A DNA stretch of 64,000 bases from Pseudomonas sessilinigenes (GCF_003850565.1 NZ_CP027706.1:3596001-3660000); one strand, 5' to 3'. Shown: positions 1 through 10,303, counted from the first letter of the stretch. Notes: generated by a model not told the origin, from the letters alone. Made by a program: numbers and translations.

Positions 1-1
1 G

Positions 2-451
<450 letters not shown>

Positions 452-624
452 TGAGAAGCCGTGGAGTGCCCCTGGCGCTCCACGGCAGCGGCTGCAAACA
501 GCGGTGGGGCGTCGATGAAGCCGCTGCCGCAGGCTGCGAACGTCTCCTGAAACGGGCGTCGTTGGCCTCAAAGACCTGTACTGATATCGATGCCTATAAC
601 AAGCAGATTCGTGGAGCCTCGCTG

Positions 625-1971
625 ATGAAATCCTATGAAGTCAATTTTGACGGTCTAGTGGGGCCGACCCATAACTACGGCGGTTTGTCCTACGGCAACG
701 TCGCCTCCCAGAGCAATAGCCAGCAGGGCTCCAATCCTAAAGAAGCGGCGTTGCAGGGCCTGGCGAAGATGAAGGCGCTGATGGACATGGGCTTCCAGCA
801 GGGCGTGCTCGCCCCGCAGGAGCGTCCGGATGTGGCTGCGCTGCGTAGCCTGGGCTTTGCCGGAACGGATGCGCAGGTCATTCAGCAGGCGGCCAAGCAG
901 GCCATGCCGTTGCTGGTCGCCAGTTGCTCGGCTTCGAGCATGTGGGTGGCCAACGCCGCCACCGTGAGCCCGAGTGCCGACACCGCCGATGGCCGTGTGC
1001 ATTTCACCGCCGCCAACCTCAACTGCAAGTACCACCGCAGCATCGAGCACCCGACCACCAGCCGGGTACTGGGGGCGATGTTCGCCGACCAGAAGCACTT
1101 CGCCCACCACGCGGCCTTGCCGGCAGTGGCGCAGTTCGGTGATGAGGGCGCGGCCAACCACACGCGCTTCTGCCGTGACTACGGCCAGGCTGGCGTCGAG
1201 TTCTTCGTCTTTGGTCGCAGTGCTTTCGATACGCGCTACCCGGCTCCGCAGAAGTATCCGGCGCGCCAGACCCTGGAGGCGTCCCAGGCCGTGGCCAGGT
1301 TGCATGGGCTGGGCGAGGAGGGCGTGGTCTATGCCCAGCAGAACCCGGCAGTGATCGACCAGGGCGTGTTCCATAACGATGTGATCGCCGTGGGTAACGG
1401 CGAGGTGCTGTTCTACCACGAGGATGCCTTCCTCCACACCGACACGATGCTTGCCGAGCTGCAGGCCAAGCTGGGCAAGCGCGGCGCCAACTTCCAGGCG
1501 ATCTGCGTGCCTCGCTCCCAGGTGTCGGTAGAGGACGCGGTACGCTCCTATCTGTTCAACAGCCAGCTGTTGTCTCGTGCCGATGGCAGCATGTTGCTGA
1601 TCGTGCCTGAAGAGTGCCGCAGCAACGAGCGGGTCTGGCAATACCTGCAAAACCTCACCAGCTCAGGCGGCGTGATCCGCGAGGTGAAGGTCTTCGATCT
1701 CAAGCAGAGCATGCAGAACGGCGGTGGCCCGGCGTGCCTGCGCCTGCGCGTGGCGCTCAACGAAACCGAGTTGGCGGCGGTCAACCCTGGCGTGATCATG
1801 ACCGCGCCGCTGTACGAGACCCTGACCCAATGGGTTGGCAAGCATTACCGCGATCGTCTGGCCGAAAGCGACTTGGCGGACCCGCAACTGCTGGTCGAGT
1901 GCCGGACGGCATTGGATGAGTTGACGCAAATCCTTAAACTGGGCGCGGTTTATCCTTTCCAGATCAATTGA
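625..1971 (+). CDS. astB: N-succinylarginine dihydrolase (AstB)
   Basis: AstB hydrolyses N2-succinylarginine to N2-succinylornithine, CO2 and ammonia, step 2 of arginine catabolism by the AST pathway. The protein is 448 residues, the usual family length, and begins [20 protein letters not shown]. It belongs to the guanidino-group-modifying superfamily; the conserved catalytic His lies in the GVFHNDV motif (His250 by my count) and the nucleophile Cys in [10 protein letters not shown] (Cys371). An open frame extends upstream to 448, but the family N-terminus fixes the ATG at 625. It is the second ast gene visible, 173 bp after astD. Confidence 0.97.
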   Translation: MKSYEVNFDGLVGPTHNYGGLSYGNVASQSNSQQGSNPKEAALQGLAKMKALMDMGFQQGVLAPQERPDVAALRSLGFAGTDAQVIQQAAKQAMPLLVASCSASSMWVANAATVSPSADTADGRVHFTAANLNCKYHRSIEHPTTSRVLGAMFADQKHFAHHAALPAVAQFGDEGAANHTRFCRDYGQAGVEFFVFGRSAFDTRYPAPQKYPARQTLEASQAVARLHGLGEEGVVYAQQNPAVIDQGVFHNDVIAVGNGEVLFYHEDAFLHTDTMLAELQAKLGKRGANFQAICVPRSQVSVEDAVRSYLFNSQLLSRADGSMLLIVPEECRSNERVWQYLQNLTSSGGVIREVKVFDLKQSMQNGGGPACLRLRVALNETELAAVNPGVIMTAPLYETLTQWVGKHYRDRLAESDLADPQLLVECRTALDELTQILKLGAVYPFQIN

Positions 1972-2027
1972 CAGCCCGCACCCGGACGATCCGGGTGCGG
2001 TGCTTCACCCCAGACGAGAACCGACCC

Positions 2028-2315
2028 ATGAGCGATACCCTGCAACTGATCCTTGAAGATGCCGAAGGCGCCCAGCAGGAAACTTCCTGCACCCGTTTTG
2101 CGGTGTTGTGGCAAGGCAAGGAAGTGTGGATCCAGCAGGACGGCCGTGGCCAGTTGCTGATTGGCGTGGATGTGGAGGAGGGCGACGAGGAGTACGCCAG
2201 CCTGCTGCTGCGTCCGCTGGCGACCAACCTGGTCAGCCTGCAGTTGGAAATGGAGCCGGCCGACGCTGGCGACGACGATCACGTACACGGCCCTGGCTGC
2301 GGCCACGCTCACTAA
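2028..2315 (+). CDS. Small acidic protein with His-rich tail, ast-operon hypothetical
   Basis: A 95-residue protein sits between astB and astE, where Pseudomonas genomes carry a conserved hypothetical (PA0900 position). It is acidic, with no signal peptide or membrane segment, and ends in a His/Cys/Asp-rich stretch (DDDHVHGPGCGHAH) that looks able to bind a metal. Spacing is 56 bp from astB and 12 bp to astE, so it is almost certainly cotranscribed. The function is unknown. A link to zinc supply for AstE, a metallohydrolase, is only an inference from position and the tail. Confidence 0.8.
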   Translation: MSDTLQLILEDAEGAQQETSCTRFAVLWQGKEVWIQQDGRGQLLIGVDVEEGDEEYASLLLRPLATNLVSLQLEMEPADAGDDDHVHGPGCGHAH

Positions 2316-2327
2316 GGAACGCGCTCT

Positions 2328-3338
2328 ATGCTCGCCCTCGGCAAACTGCTTGAACTGACCCTCGCCGGCCGTGAACCGGCAGAGAAGACTCAACTGACTG
2401 TCGACGGCGTGCGCATGCGCTGGCTGAGCGAGGGGGCGCTGGAAGTGCGCCCCCCCGAGGCGCGCGACAACGGGCTGGACCTGTTGTTGTCCGCCGGCAT
2501 CCACGGCAACGAGACCGCTCCCATCGAGTTGCTCGACCGCCTGTTGCATGACATCGCCCGGGGCGACCTGAAGCCCCGCGCCCGTATCCTGTTCCTGTTC
2601 GGCAATCCCGAGGCCATGCGCCGCGGCGAGCGTTTCGTCGAGCAGGATGTCAATCGACTGTTCAACGGCCGGCATGAGTTGAGCAGTGGTAATGAGGCCT
2701 TGCGCGCCTGTGAGCTGGAGCGCCTGGCGGCGAGTTTCTTCAGCGTGCCGGGGCGCGAGCGCCTGCACTACGACCTGCATACGGCCATTCGCGGTTCGAA
2801 GATCGAGCAGTTCGCCCTGTACCCATGGAAGGACGGGCGCCAGCATTCGCGTCGCGAACTGGCGCGCCTGCGGGCCTGCGGCATGGAGGCGGTGCTGTTG
2901 CAGAACAAGCCGTCGATCGTTTTCAGCGCCTACACCTACGATCAACTGGGCGCCGAGTCCTTCACCCTGGAGCTGGGCAAGGCCCGGCCGTTCGGGCAGA
3001 ACCAGGGGGTCAATGTCGAGCGCCTGGAAACCCGGCTCAAGCAACTGATCGAGGGCAGCGAGCCGCCCGCAGAGCAGGACAGCCTCGAGGGATTGAAGTT
3101 GTTCAGTGTCTCTCGGGAAGTGATCAAGCACAGCGACAGCTTCCAACTGCACTTGCCAGCGGACGTGGAGAACTTTTCCGAATTGGAGATGGGTTACCTG
3201 CTGGCCGAGGACATTGCCCAGACCCGCTGGGTCATCGAGGAGAAGGGCGCGAGGATCATTTTCCCCAACCCCAAGGTCAAGAATGGCCTGCGTGCCGGGA
3301 TCCTGATCGTGCCGGCCACGGCCGATGGCCTGAGCTGA
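2328..3338 (+). CDS. astE: Succinylglutamate desuccinylase (AstE)
   Basis: AstE removes succinate from N-succinylglutamate to release glutamate, the last step of the AST pathway. The 336-residue protein is of the M14-like zinc carboxypeptidase/aspartoacylase family. The zinc motif HGNETAP lies near residues 61-67, and a further conserved His is in the [11 protein letters not shown] segment. The length fits the family. It closes the ast cluster and is followed by a strong hairpin. Confidence 0.96.
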   Translation: MLALGKLLELTLAGREPAEKTQLTVDGVRMRWLSEGALEVRPPEARDNGLDLLLSAGIHGNETAPIELLDRLLHDIARGDLKPRARILFLFGNPEAMRRGERFVEQDVNRLFNGRHELSSGNEALRACELERLAASFFSVPGRERLHYDLHTAIRGSKIEQFALYPWKDGRQHSRRELARLRACGMEAVLLQNKPSIVFSAYTYDQLGAESFTLELGKARPFGQNQGVNVERLETRLKQLIEGSEPPAEQDSLEGLKLFSVSREVIKHSDSFQLHLPADVENFSELEMGYLLAEDIAQTRWVIEEKGARIIFPNPKVKNGLRAGILIVPATADGLS

Positions 3339-3351
3339 TACTGCAAGCCAA

Positions 3352-3383
3352 CAAGGCAGCCCGCCGTGGCGGGTTGCCTTGTT
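3352..3383. terminator. Bidirectional terminator between astE and the lumazine synthase
   Basis: A GC-rich inverted repeat (CAAGGCAGCCCGCC / GGCGGGTTGCCTTG) lies between two convergent genes and is followed by a T-rich stretch in one direction. It probably ends both transcripts. Confidence 0.75.
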
Positions 3384-3390
3384 GCAGTCC

Positions 3391-3900
3391 TTACACTGCG
3401 ACTGCGCGTTGTTCGTTACGGCGCAGGGCGCGAGTCTTGTTCAGGGTGTCGGCGCAGGTGATGGCCGCCTCCCGACCCTTGACCACGAAGTGTTCGAAGA
3501 AGAACTTCTGGTGTTCTTCGCCCGCATGGAAATGATGCGGGGTCAGCACCACCGAGAACACCGGCACTTCGGTTTCCAATTGCACCTGCATCAGCCCGTT
3601 GATCACCGCCTGGCCGACGAAGTCGTGGCGGTAGAGGCCGCCGTCCACCACCAGGCCGGCCGCGACGATCCCGGTATAGCGACCGGACTTGGCCAGCAGC
3701 TTGGCTTGCAGCGGGATCTCGAAGGCGCCACCGACCTCGAAGAAGTCGATGTCGCTTTCCTGGTAGCCCTGGGCAAGCATTTCGGTGAGGAAGCCCTGGC
3801 GGCTCTGATCGACGATTTCCTTGTGCCAGCAAGCCTGGACAAAGGCGACGCGCTCGTTGGGATGGTGTTTGCTTTTGCTATCGATAGCAGAGAGTTGCAT
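3391..3900 (-). CDS. ribH2: 6,7-dimethyl-8-ribityllumazine synthase, type 2 (RibH2-like)
   Basis: Lumazine synthase condenses 5-amino-6-ribitylamino-uracil with dihydroxybutanone phosphate to give the riboflavin precursor. The 169-residue protein carries the family blocks AFEIPLQAKLLAKSG and GLYRHDFVGQAV, with the conserved His in the latter. It also has a PHHFH...HQKFFFEHFVVKG region that resembles the Brucella type-2 (decameric) enzyme more than the usual RibH. The ATG at 3900 has a CAGGAGT ribosome site. An upstream in-frame start at 3936 is less likely. An FMN riboswitch lies about 125 bp upstream, so expression should fall when FMN is abundant. A housekeeping ribH is expected elsewhere in the genome. 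Confidence 0.92.
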   Translation of the reverse strand: MQLSAIDSKSKHHPNERVAFVQACWHKEIVDQSRQGFLTEMLAQGYQESDIDFFEVGGAFEIPLQAKLLAKSGRYTGIVAAGLVVDGGLYRHDFVGQAVINGLMQVQLETEVPVFSVVLTPHHFHAGEEHQKFFFEHFVVKGREAAITCADTLNKTRALRRNEQRAVAV

Positions 3901-4024
3901 CTGTTCTGACTCCTGTTTGTATGAAAAACAGGGCATGCATGAATCGAATGGGATTCAAGGGTGCGCGCAGGGCCCGCGTGGATTACCCACGACGGTTCTG
4001 CAGCGGCCCTTCGGTGCTAATCCC

Positions 4025-4188
4025 GTTCTCTCTTCATCCGGACTATGACCGTCGGCCCCGGGATCACACCGGGTCTGCTGACCTTGTCATCACCTGCAGG
4101 CAAGCTGCCGATGGTGCCAAGCGCTCGCGGGCTATGCACATTGCGTGCAATTACCGCCGGTGGGGAATTACACCCCGCCCTGAGAACG
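4025..4188 (-). promoter_or_regulatory. FMN riboswitch (RFN element)
   Basis: Read on the minus strand, the stretch shows the RFN landmarks in order. It opens with a TCAGGGCGGGGTG block and CCCCACCGGCGGTAAT, continues with AGCCCGCGAGCG and GGTCAGCAGACCCGGTGTGA, and ends with GGTCATAGTCCGGATGAAGA. These form the multi-helix FMN aptamer. It precedes the type-2 lumazine synthase, a typical FMN-controlled gene. Confidence 0.95.
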
Positions 4189-4404
4189 TGTGCCCGTGGC
4201 TTTGGCCCGGGCGGTGGATTTTTAACACAGTCTGCCCAGGAAAACATCGTACCTTTGGGTTCTTGTCAGATTTTTCCTGCTCAGGATCAGTTTTTTCTAA
4301 AGTTGTTGCTTGATTATTCGGGGGTGAGACGGCAGTAATTCATGTCCGAAAGGGAATTCCCTGTCTTAACCGGGCCCGAGGGGCCAGCAGCGAGGCCAGA
4401 TGTG

Positions 4405-5409
4405 ATGAGCGTGATCGATCTTCGTAGTGACACCGTGACCCAGCCGACTCCCGGCATGCTCGATGCCATGGCCAGCGCCCGCACCGGGGACGACGTGTAC
4501 GGCGAGGATCCGACGGTCAACCAGCTGGAAGCCGAGCTGGCCAGGCGCCTGGGGTTCGCTGGGGCGCTGTTCGTGCCTTCCGGCACGATGAGCAATCTGC
4601 TGGCGCTGATGGCTCATTGCGAGCGTGGCGACGAATACATCGTCGGGCAGCAAGCCCACACCTACAAATACGAGGGCGGTGGCGCGGCGGTGCTGGGCTC
4701 GATCCAGCCGCAACCACTGGAGGTCCAGGCCGATGGTTCGCTGGACCTGGACCAGGTGGCAGCGGCGATCAAGCCCGATGACTTCCATTTCGCCCGTACT
4801 CGCCTGCTGGCGCTGGAAAACACCATGCAGGGCAAGGTCCTACCGTTGGGTTATCTGGCCCAGGCGCGCGCATTCAGTCGCGAGCACGGCTTGGCCCTGC
4901 ACTTGGATGGCGCGCGCTTGTATAACGCAGCCGTGAAGCTGGGGGTGGAGGCCCGCGCCATTACCGAGCACTTCGATTCGGTGTCGGTATGCCTGTCAAA
5001 AGGGTTGGGGGCGCCGGTCGGGTCGGTGCTTTGCGGTTCCAGCGAGCTGATTGGCAAGGCCCGGCGCCTGCGCAAGATGGTCGGTGGCGGCATGCGTCAG
5101 GCTGGAGGGCTGGCGGCCGCGGGCTTGTATGCCCTGGATCATCAGGTGCAGCGTTTGGCGGACGACCACGCCAACGCGCAGTTGTTGGCCGAAGCCTTGC
5201 GCGCGGCGGGTTACAGCGTCGAGCCGGTGCAGACCAATATGGTCTATGTGCAGTTGGGTGAGCGGGCCGAGGCCCTCAAGGCCTTTGCGGGTGAGCGGGG
5301 TGTGCGTCTGAGCGCCGCACCAAGGATGCGCCTGGTGACTCATCTGGACGTCGAGCGTGGGCAAATCGACCAAGTGGTGAACACTTTTGCCGAGTTTTCT
5401 CGCAAGTGA
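4405..5409 (+). CDS. ltaE: Low-specificity L-threonine aldolase
   Basis: A PLP enzyme that cleaves L-threonine and L-allo-threonine to glycine and acetaldehyde. The 334-residue product begins [18 protein letters not shown] and matches the E. coli LtaE type closely. The motif SLSKGLG-like [12 protein letters not shown] holds the PLP lysine (Lys199 by my count), and [10 protein letters not shown] holds the cofactor Asp. An in-frame ATG at 4342 would add 21 residues not found in the family, so 4405 is preferred. It is transcribed alone, away from the riboswitch. Confidence 0.92.
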   Translation: MSVIDLRSDTVTQPTPGMLDAMASARTGDDVYGEDPTVNQLEAELARRLGFAGALFVPSGTMSNLLALMAHCERGDEYIVGQQAHTYKYEGGGAAVLGSIQPQPLEVQADGSLDLDQVAAAIKPDDFHFARTRLLALENTMQGKVLPLGYLAQARAFSREHGLALHLDGARLYNAAVKLGVEARAITEHFDSVSVCLSKGLGAPVGSVLCGSSELIGKARRLRKMVGGGMRQAGGLAAAGLYALDHQVQRLADDHANAQLLAEALRAAGYSVEPVQTNMVYVQLGERAEALKAFAGERGVRLSAAPRMRLVTHLDVERGQIDQVVNTFAEFSRK

Positions 5410-5431
5410 CAGTGTTCTCCGTCCAATTGAC

Positions 5432-5450
5432 TGTTTGTATCGTACAAACA
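5432..5450. promoter_or_regulatory. Inverted repeat upstream of alaS
   Basis: A perfect 8-bp inverted repeat with a 3-bp spacer (TGTTTGTA-tcg-TACAAACA) lies in the ltaE-alaS gap. It is about 25 bp upstream of a TATAAT -10 element (5476-5481). Its position fits an operator for the alaS promoter. No known regulator site was recognised. Confidence 0.5.
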
Positions 5451-5452
5451 CA

Positions 5453-5481
5453 CTGTACCAAGTGATTAACGCCGATATAAT
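5453..5481 (+). promoter_or_regulatory. Candidate sigma-70 promoter for alaS
   Basis: TGTACC at 5453-5458 and a perfect TATAAT at 5476-5481 are 17 bp apart. The -10 is strong and the -35 weak. The start of transcription would leave a leader of about 70 bases before alaS. Confidence 0.5.
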
Positions 5482-5555
5482 GCGGCCCTTTGCCGTCGTT
5501 TCGTCTGTTGACGTTGCGCACAGGCCTTTGGCCGCAGTCTCCGTGGAAGAACCTA

Positions 5556-8180
5556 ATGAAAAGCGCAGAAATCCGTGAAGCCTTCCTCCGCTTCTTCGAA
5601 GAGCAGGGCCACACCCGTGTAGCCTCCAGCTCCTTGATCCCAGGCAACGACCCAACCTTGCTGTTCACCAACGCGGGGATGAACCAGTTCAAGGACTGCT
5701 TCCTGGGCCAGGAAAAGCGCGCCTATACCCGCGCTGTCAGCAGCCAGAAGTGCGTCCGCGCCGGTGGCAAGCACAACGACCTGGAAAACGTCGGTTATAC
5801 CGCACGTCACCACACCTTCTTCGAAATGCTGGGCAACTTCAGCTTCGGCGACTATTTCAAGCGTGACGCCATCACCTTCGCCTGGACCTTCCTGACTTCC
5901 GAGAAGTGGCTGAACCTGCCGAAGGAAAAGCTCTGGGTCACCGTCTACGCCACCGACGACGAGGCCTACGACATCTGGACCCAGGAAGTCGGGGTTCCGG
6001 CCGAGCGTATGGTGCGCATTGGCGACAACAAAGGCGCGCCTTACGCCTCCGACAACTTCTGGACCATGGGCGACACCGGTCCTTGCGGCCCTTGCACCGA
6101 GATCTTCTACGATCACGGCGCCGATATCTGGGGCGGCCCACCCGGCTCGCCGGAAGAAGACGGCGACCGCTACATCGAGATCTGGAACAACGTCTTCATG
6201 CAGTTCAACCGCACCGCCGACGGCGTGCTGCACCCGCTGCCAGCGCCGTCGGTGGATACCGGCATGGGCCTGGAGCGCGTCAGTGCCGTACTGCAGCACG
6301 TGCATTCGAACTACGAGATCGACCTGTTCCAGAACCTGCTGGCCGCAGCGGCCAAGGCGATCGGTTGCAGCAACGACGGCCAGGCCTCGCTGAAAGTCGT
6401 GGCCGACCACATCCGCTCCTGCGGTTTCCTGATCGCCGATGGCGTGCTGCCTTCCAACGAAGGTCGCGGCTATGTGCTGCGTCGGATCATTCGCCGTGCG
6501 TGCCGCCATGGCAACAAGCTGGGCGCCAAGGGCAGCTTCTTCTACCAGATCGTTGCTGCGCTGGTGGCCGAGATGGGCGAGGCCTTCCCCGAGCTCAAGA
6601 GCCAGCAGGCGCATATCGAGCGTGTGCTCAAGGCCGAAGAAGAGCAGTTCGCCAAGACCCTGGAGCAGGGCCTGAAGATCCTCGAGCAGGATCTGGCCGA
6701 GCTCAAGGGCAGCGTGGTTCCGGGTGACGTGGTGTTCAAGCTCTATGACACCTACGGTTTCCCCATGGACCTGACGGGTGACATCGCCCGTGAGCGTAAC
6801 CTGACCCTGGACGAGGAAGGTTTCGAGCGCGAGATGGAAGCCCAGCGTGTACGCGCTCGCTCCGCCAGTTCCTTCGGCATGGACTACAACAGCCTGGTCA
6901 AGGTCGATGTGGCCACCGAGTTCACCGGTTATCACGCCACCAGCGGCTCGGCCAAGGTGGTTGCTCTCTATAAGGAAGGGCAATCGGTCGAGGTGCTGGG
7001 CGAAGGCGAGGAGGGCGTGGTGATCCTCGACCAGACCCCGTTCTACGCTGAGTCCGGTGGCCAGATCGGTGACTGCGGGTTCCTGGCAGCCGGTGGCGCG
7101 CGTTTCGATGTACGCGACACCACCAAGACCGGTGGTGCTTTCCTGCATCACGGCGTACTGGTCAAGGGCAGCCTGAGCGTTGGCGCCTCGGTTGAAACCC
7201 AGGTCGACGCCGACGTGCGTCATGCCACTTCGCTGAACCACTCGGCTACCCACTTGCTGCACGCGGCCTTGCGCCAGGTGTTGGGCGAGCATGTGCAGCA
7301 GAAGGGCTCGCTGGTGGACAGCCAGCGCCTGCGTTTCGACTTCAGCCACTTCGAAGCGATCAAGCCGGAGCAGATCAAGGCGTTGGAAGACATCGTCAAC
7401 GCCCAGATCCGCAAGAACACCGCGGTGGAAACCGAAGAGACCGACATCGACACCGCCAAGAAGAAGGGCGCCATGGCGCTGTTCGGCGAGAAGTATGGCG
7501 ATAGCGTGCGCGTGCTGAGCATGGGCGGCGACTTCTCGGTCGAGCTGTGTGGCGGTATCCACGCCAATCGTACCGGCGACATCGGCCTGTTGAAGATCAC
7601 CAGCGAAGGTGGTGTGGCTGCCGGTGTTCGGCGTATCGAGGCGGTCACCGGTGCTGCGGCCCTGGCCTACCTCAATGCGGGCGAAGAGCAACTCAAGGAA
7701 GCGGCGGTCCTGGTCAAGGGCAGCCGTGACAACCTGATCGACAAGCTGGCGGCGGTGCTTGAGCGCAACCGCCTGCTGGAGAAACAGCTGGAGCAACTGC
7801 AAGCCAAGGCGGCAGCGGCTGCCGGTGATGACCTGTCTTCCCAGGCGGCCGACATCAAAGGCGTAAAAGTACTGGCGGCACGGCTCGATGGCCAGGATGG
7901 CAAGGCGCTGCTGGCGCTGGTGGATCAGTTGAAAAACAAACTCGGCCGCGCAGTGATCCTGCTCGGCAGTGTCCATGAGGAAAAGGTCGTACTGGTTGCT
8001 GGCGTGACCAAGGACCTGACTGGCCAACTCAAAGCCGGTGATTTGATGAAACAAGCCGCTGCCGCGGTGGGCGGTAAGGGCGGTGGTCGTCCAGACATGG
8101 CACAGGGTGGTGGTGTGGATGCCGCTGCTCTGGATGCCGCGTTGGCCCTGACCGTGCCATTTGTCGAGCAGGGCATTTAA
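5556..8180 (+). CDS. alaS: Alanyl-tRNA synthetase
   Basis: AlaS charges tRNA-Ala with alanine and edits mischarged Ser/Gly. The 874-residue length is standard. The N-terminal class II core is seen as [15 protein letters not shown] and [18 protein letters not shown]. The editing domain shows the metal-binding [12 protein letters not shown] and [14 protein letters not shown] motifs, and a glycine-rich C-terminal oligomerisation region follows. The family start [19 protein letters not shown] fixes ATG 5556. It stands first in the conserved Pseudomonas order alaS-lysC-rsmA-tRNA-Ser. Confidence 0.98.
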   Translation: MKSAEIREAFLRFFEEQGHTRVASSSLIPGNDPTLLFTNAGMNQFKDCFLGQEKRAYTRAVSSQKCVRAGGKHNDLENVGYTARHHTFFEMLGNFSFGDYFKRDAITFAWTFLTSEKWLNLPKEKLWVTVYATDDEAYDIWTQEVGVPAERMVRIGDNKGAPYASDNFWTMGDTGPCGPCTEIFYDHGADIWGGPPGSPEEDGDRYIEIWNNVFMQFNRTADGVLHPLPAPSVDTGMGLERVSAVLQHVHSNYEIDLFQNLLAAAAKAIGCSNDGQASLKVVADHIRSCGFLIADGVLPSNEGRGYVLRRIIRRACRHGNKLGAKGSFFYQIVAALVAEMGEAFPELKSQQAHIERVLKAEEEQFAKTLEQGLKILEQDLAELKGSVVPGDVVFKLYDTYGFPMDLTGDIARERNLTLDEEGFEREMEAQRVRARSASSFGMDYNSLVKVDVATEFTGYHATSGSAKVVALYKEGQSVEVLGEGEEGVVILDQTPFYAESGGQIGDCGFLAAGGARFDVRDTTKTGGAFLHHGVLVKGSLSVGASVETQVDADVRHATSLNHSATHLLHAALRQVLGEHVQQKGSLVDSQRLRFDFSHFEAIKPEQIKALEDIVNAQIRKNTAVETEETDIDTAKKKGAMALFGEKYGDSVRVLSMGGDFSVELCGGIHANRTGDIGLLKITSEGGVAAGVRRIEAVTGAAALAYLNAGEEQLKEAAVLVKGSRDNLIDKLAAVLERNRLLEKQLEQLQAKAAAAAGDDLSSQAADIKGVKVLAARLDGQDGKALLALVDQLKNKLGRAVILLGSVHEEKVVLVAGVTKDLTGQLKAGDLMKQAAAAVGGKGGGRPDMAQGGGVDAAALDAALALTVPFVEQGI

Positions 8181-8188
8181 GGCTCCGA

Positions 8189-8219
8189 GCGGGCTTCGTC
8201 GTCTAGTGGCGAGGCCCGC
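8189..8219 (+). terminator. Hairpin after alaS
   Basis: GCGGGCTTCG pairs with CGAGGCCCGC around an 11-base loop, giving a 10-bp stem. The T-run comes some ten bases later and is short, so termination may be partial, with read-through into lysC. Confidence 0.45.
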
Positions 8220-8276
8220 GCTGTGCAGTTTTATTGTTTAACGGGCGCCCCTTGACGGGCTGAGGCGGCTTAGAAA

Positions 8277-9518
8277 ATGGCTTTGATCGTACAGAAATTT
8301 GGAGGCACTTCGGTCGGCTCTATCGAGCGGATCGAGCAGGTTGCCGACAAGGTGAAGAAGTTCCGCGAAGCTGGCGACGACCTGGTGATTGTGCTGTCGG
8401 CGATGAGTGGCGAAACCAACCGCCTGATCGATCTGGCCAAGCAGATCAGTGGTGAATCCCAGCCGGTTCCCCGTGAGCTGGATGTGATCGTGTCCACGGG
8501 TGAGCAGGTGACCATCGCGTTGTTGGCCATGGCCTTGATCAAGCGTGGTATCCCGGCGGTGTCCTACACCGGCAACCAGGTCCGCATCCTGACTGATAGC
8601 GCTCACAATAAAGCGCGAATCCTGCAGATCGATGATCAGAAGATTCGTGGCGACCTGAAGGCTGGTCGTGTGGTTGTCGTTGCCGGGTTCCAGGGTGTTG
8701 ACGAGCACGGCAACATTACAACCCTGGGCCGTGGTGGCTCCGATACTACGGGTGTGGCGCTAGCAGCGGCCTTGAAGGCTGACGAGTGCCAGATCTACAC
8801 CGATGTGGATGGCGTCTACACCACTGACCCGCGGGTGGTTGCCCGGGCCCAGCGCCTGGACAAGATCACCTTCGAGGAAATGCTGGAGATGGCCAGCCTC
8901 GGTTCCAAGGTGCTGCAGATCCGTGCGGTCGAGTTTGCCGGTAAGTACAACGTTCCGCTGCGCGTGTTGCACAGCTTCCAAGAGGGTCCGGGCACCCTCA
9001 TTACTATTGATGAAGAGGAATCCATGGAACAGCCGATCATTTCCGGCATCGCTTTTAATCGCGATGAAGCCAAGCTGACTATCCGTGGCGTGCCAGACAA
9101 CCCTGGCGTGGCCTTCAAGATCCTTGGCCCCATCAGTGCAGGGAACATCGAAGTCGACATGATCGTGCAGAACGTTTCGCACGATAACACCACCGATTTC
9201 ACCTTCACTGTGCATCGCAACGACTATCTGGCCGCACAGAATGTGCTGGAGAACACCGCGCGTGAAATCGGCGCACGGGAAGTGGTCGGCGATACCGACA
9301 TCGCCAAGGTCTCGATCGTGGGTGTCGGCATGCGCTCCCATGCGGGCGTGGCCAGCCGGATGTTCGAGGCGCTGGCCAAGGAGAGCATCAATATCCAGAT
9401 GATCTCCACCTCCGAAATCAAGGTTTCGGTCGTGATCGAAGAGAAATACCTGGAGCTGGCGGTACGTGCCCTGCACACCGCGTTCGAGCTCGACGCGCCA
9501 GCCCGACAGGGCGAGTGA
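8277..9518 (+). CDS. lysC: Aspartate kinase
   Basis: Aspartokinase phosphorylates aspartate, the first committed step to lysine, threonine and methionine. The 413-residue chain starts MALIVQKFGGTSVGSIERIE, the kinase signature. It has the GRGGSDTTGVALAAAL substrate-binding block near residues 152-167 and two C-terminal ACT domains (around GVAFKILGPISAGNI and GVGMRSHAGVASRMFEALA) for feedback control. It lies 96 bp after alaS and is closed by a strong terminator. It appears to contain an internal start for a short regulatory subunit. Confidence 0.97.
   Translation: MALIVQKFGGTSVGSIERIEQVADKVKKFREAGDDLVIVLSAMSGETNRLIDLAKQISGESQPVPRELDVIVSTGEQVTIALLAMALIKRGIPAVSYTGNQVRILTDSAHNKARILQIDDQKIRGDLKAGRVVVVAGFQGVDEHGNITTLGRGGSDTTGVALAAALKADECQIYTDVDGVYTTDPRVVARAQRLDKITFEEMLEMASLGSKVLQIRAVEFAGKYNVPLRVLHSFQEGPGTLITIDEEESMEQPIISGIAFNRDEAKLTIRGVPDNPGVAFKILGPISAGNIEVDMIVQNVSHDNTTDFTFTVHRNDYLAAQNVLENTAREIGAREVVGDTDIAKVSIVGVGMRSHAGVASRMFEALAKESINIQMISTSEIKVSVVIEEKYLELAVRALHTAFELDAPARQGE
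9024..9518 (+). CDS. Probable internal start giving the aspartokinase beta subunit
   Basis: Codon 250 of lysC is an ATG preceded at 6-10 bases by AGAGGA, a good ribosome site inside the coding sequence. Translation from here would give 164 residues holding only the two ACT domains. Class II aspartokinases of Bacillus and Corynebacterium are alpha2-beta2 enzymes whose beta subunit arises in exactly this way. That it is used here is an inference. Confidence 0.55.
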   Translation: MEQPIISGIAFNRDEAKLTIRGVPDNPGVAFKILGPISAGNIEVDMIVQNVSHDNTTDFTFTVHRNDYLAAQNVLENTAREIGAREVVGDTDIAKVSIVGVGMRSHAGVASRMFEALAKESINIQMISTSEIKVSVVIEEKYLELAVRALHTAFELDAPARQGE

Positions 9519-9529
9519 TGCGTGTTTGA

Positions 9530-9562
9530 AAGGGGCGCGGTCTGACCGCGCCCTTTGTGTTT
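9530..9562 (+). terminator. Rho-independent terminator after lysC
   Basis: AAGGGGCGCGG and CCGCGCCCTTT form a strong stem with a short TCTGA loop, followed by TGTGTTTTT. Confidence 0.85.
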
Positions 9563-9705
9563 TTGATCGGCGTGGAAGAAAGCTGTTCTTTCGTCCACGC
9601 TAGTCAATACTTAGGCGTGTAGGACTACTGCCGACCAGGTTGTAGGCCGACACCCTTTTTTTTGCAGACTGTAGTCCCTGAAATGTAATGCGTGAGGAGA
9701 AAGGT

Positions 9706-9894
9706 ATGCTGATTCTGACTCGTCGGTGCGCAGAAAGCTTGATCATTGGTGATGGCGAAATCACCGTGACGGTGCTCGGCGTCAAAGGTAATCAAGTGCG
9801 TATTGGTGTCAACGCCCCCAAAGAAGTGGCGGTTCACCGCGAGGAAATCTACCTGCGGATAAAGAAAGAGAAGGACGAAGAACCAAGCCATTAA
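9706..9894 (+). CDS. rsmA: RsmA/CsrA post-transcriptional regulator
   Basis: RsmA binds GGA motifs in mRNA leaders and blocks translation, and is titrated by the Gac-controlled RsmX/Y/Z RNAs. The 62-residue protein begins [20 protein letters not shown] and keeps the RNA-binding residues in LTRR and [12 protein letters not shown]. The ATG at 9706 follows a GAGGAGAAAGG ribosome site, itself a GGA motif that could allow autoregulation. An upstream in-frame codon at 9688 is not used by the family. GacS, at the head of the same cascade, is encoded about 50 kb away at 59-62 kb. Confidence 0.97.
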   Translation: MLILTRRCAESLIIGDGEITVTVLGVKGNQVRIGVNAPKEVAVHREEIYLRIKKEKDEEPSH

Positions 9895-9956
9895 TTTTTC
9901 TCGTTTTTTTTGTTTGCAAACGGGGAGAAAGGTGGTTAATATACGCCCCGTGTTGC

Positions 9957-10047
9957 GGAGAGCTGGCCGAGTGGCCGAAGGCGCTCCCCTGCTAAGGGAG
10001 TACACCTCAAAAGGGTGTCGGGGGTTCGAATCCCCCGTTCTCCGCCA
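9957..10047 (+). tRNA. tRNA-Ser (anticodon GCT)
   Basis: The 91-nt gene has a 7-bp acceptor stem (GGAGAGC with GTTCTCC), the long variable arm typical of tRNA-Ser, a CTGCTAA anticodon loop, the GGTTCGAATCC T-arm and an encoded CCA. Confidence 0.97.
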
Positions 10048-10154
10048 TTATTTGCTTAGCACGTCGTAATCTGGCTTCTTCTGTAAGTTATTGAATTTAC
10101 TAGAAAAAGTGCTTAACAAAATGATTTGACGGGCTATAATGCGCGGCAACATAT

Positions 10155-10231
10155 GCACTCGTAGCTCAGCTGGATAGAGTACTCGGCTACGAACCGAGCG
10201 GTCACAGGTTCGAATCCTGTCGAGTGCACCA
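10155..10231 (+). tRNA. tRNA-Arg (anticodon ACG), copy 1
   Basis: 77 nt with stem GCACTCG/CGAGTGC, anticodon loop CTACGAA (ACG, edited to ICG) and encoded CCA. It is the first of three identical genes. Confidence 0.97.
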
Positions 10232-10303
10232 TTTAAGAGTTAGTTATAGCAATATGAATAACTCGGTTTCAGCCAGTTGTGGTCTGGTCTAAAAGCACAA
10301 AAT

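Noticed and set aside
5553..8054. An 833-codon open frame antisense to alaS
   Set aside because: AlaS on the plus strand is certain; the antisense product shows no domain and is a GC-bias shadow.
9895..9956. An RsmX/Y/Z-type small RNA near rsmA
   Set aside because: No series of GGA motifs in hairpin loops with a terminator was found here or in the other intergenic gaps I read.
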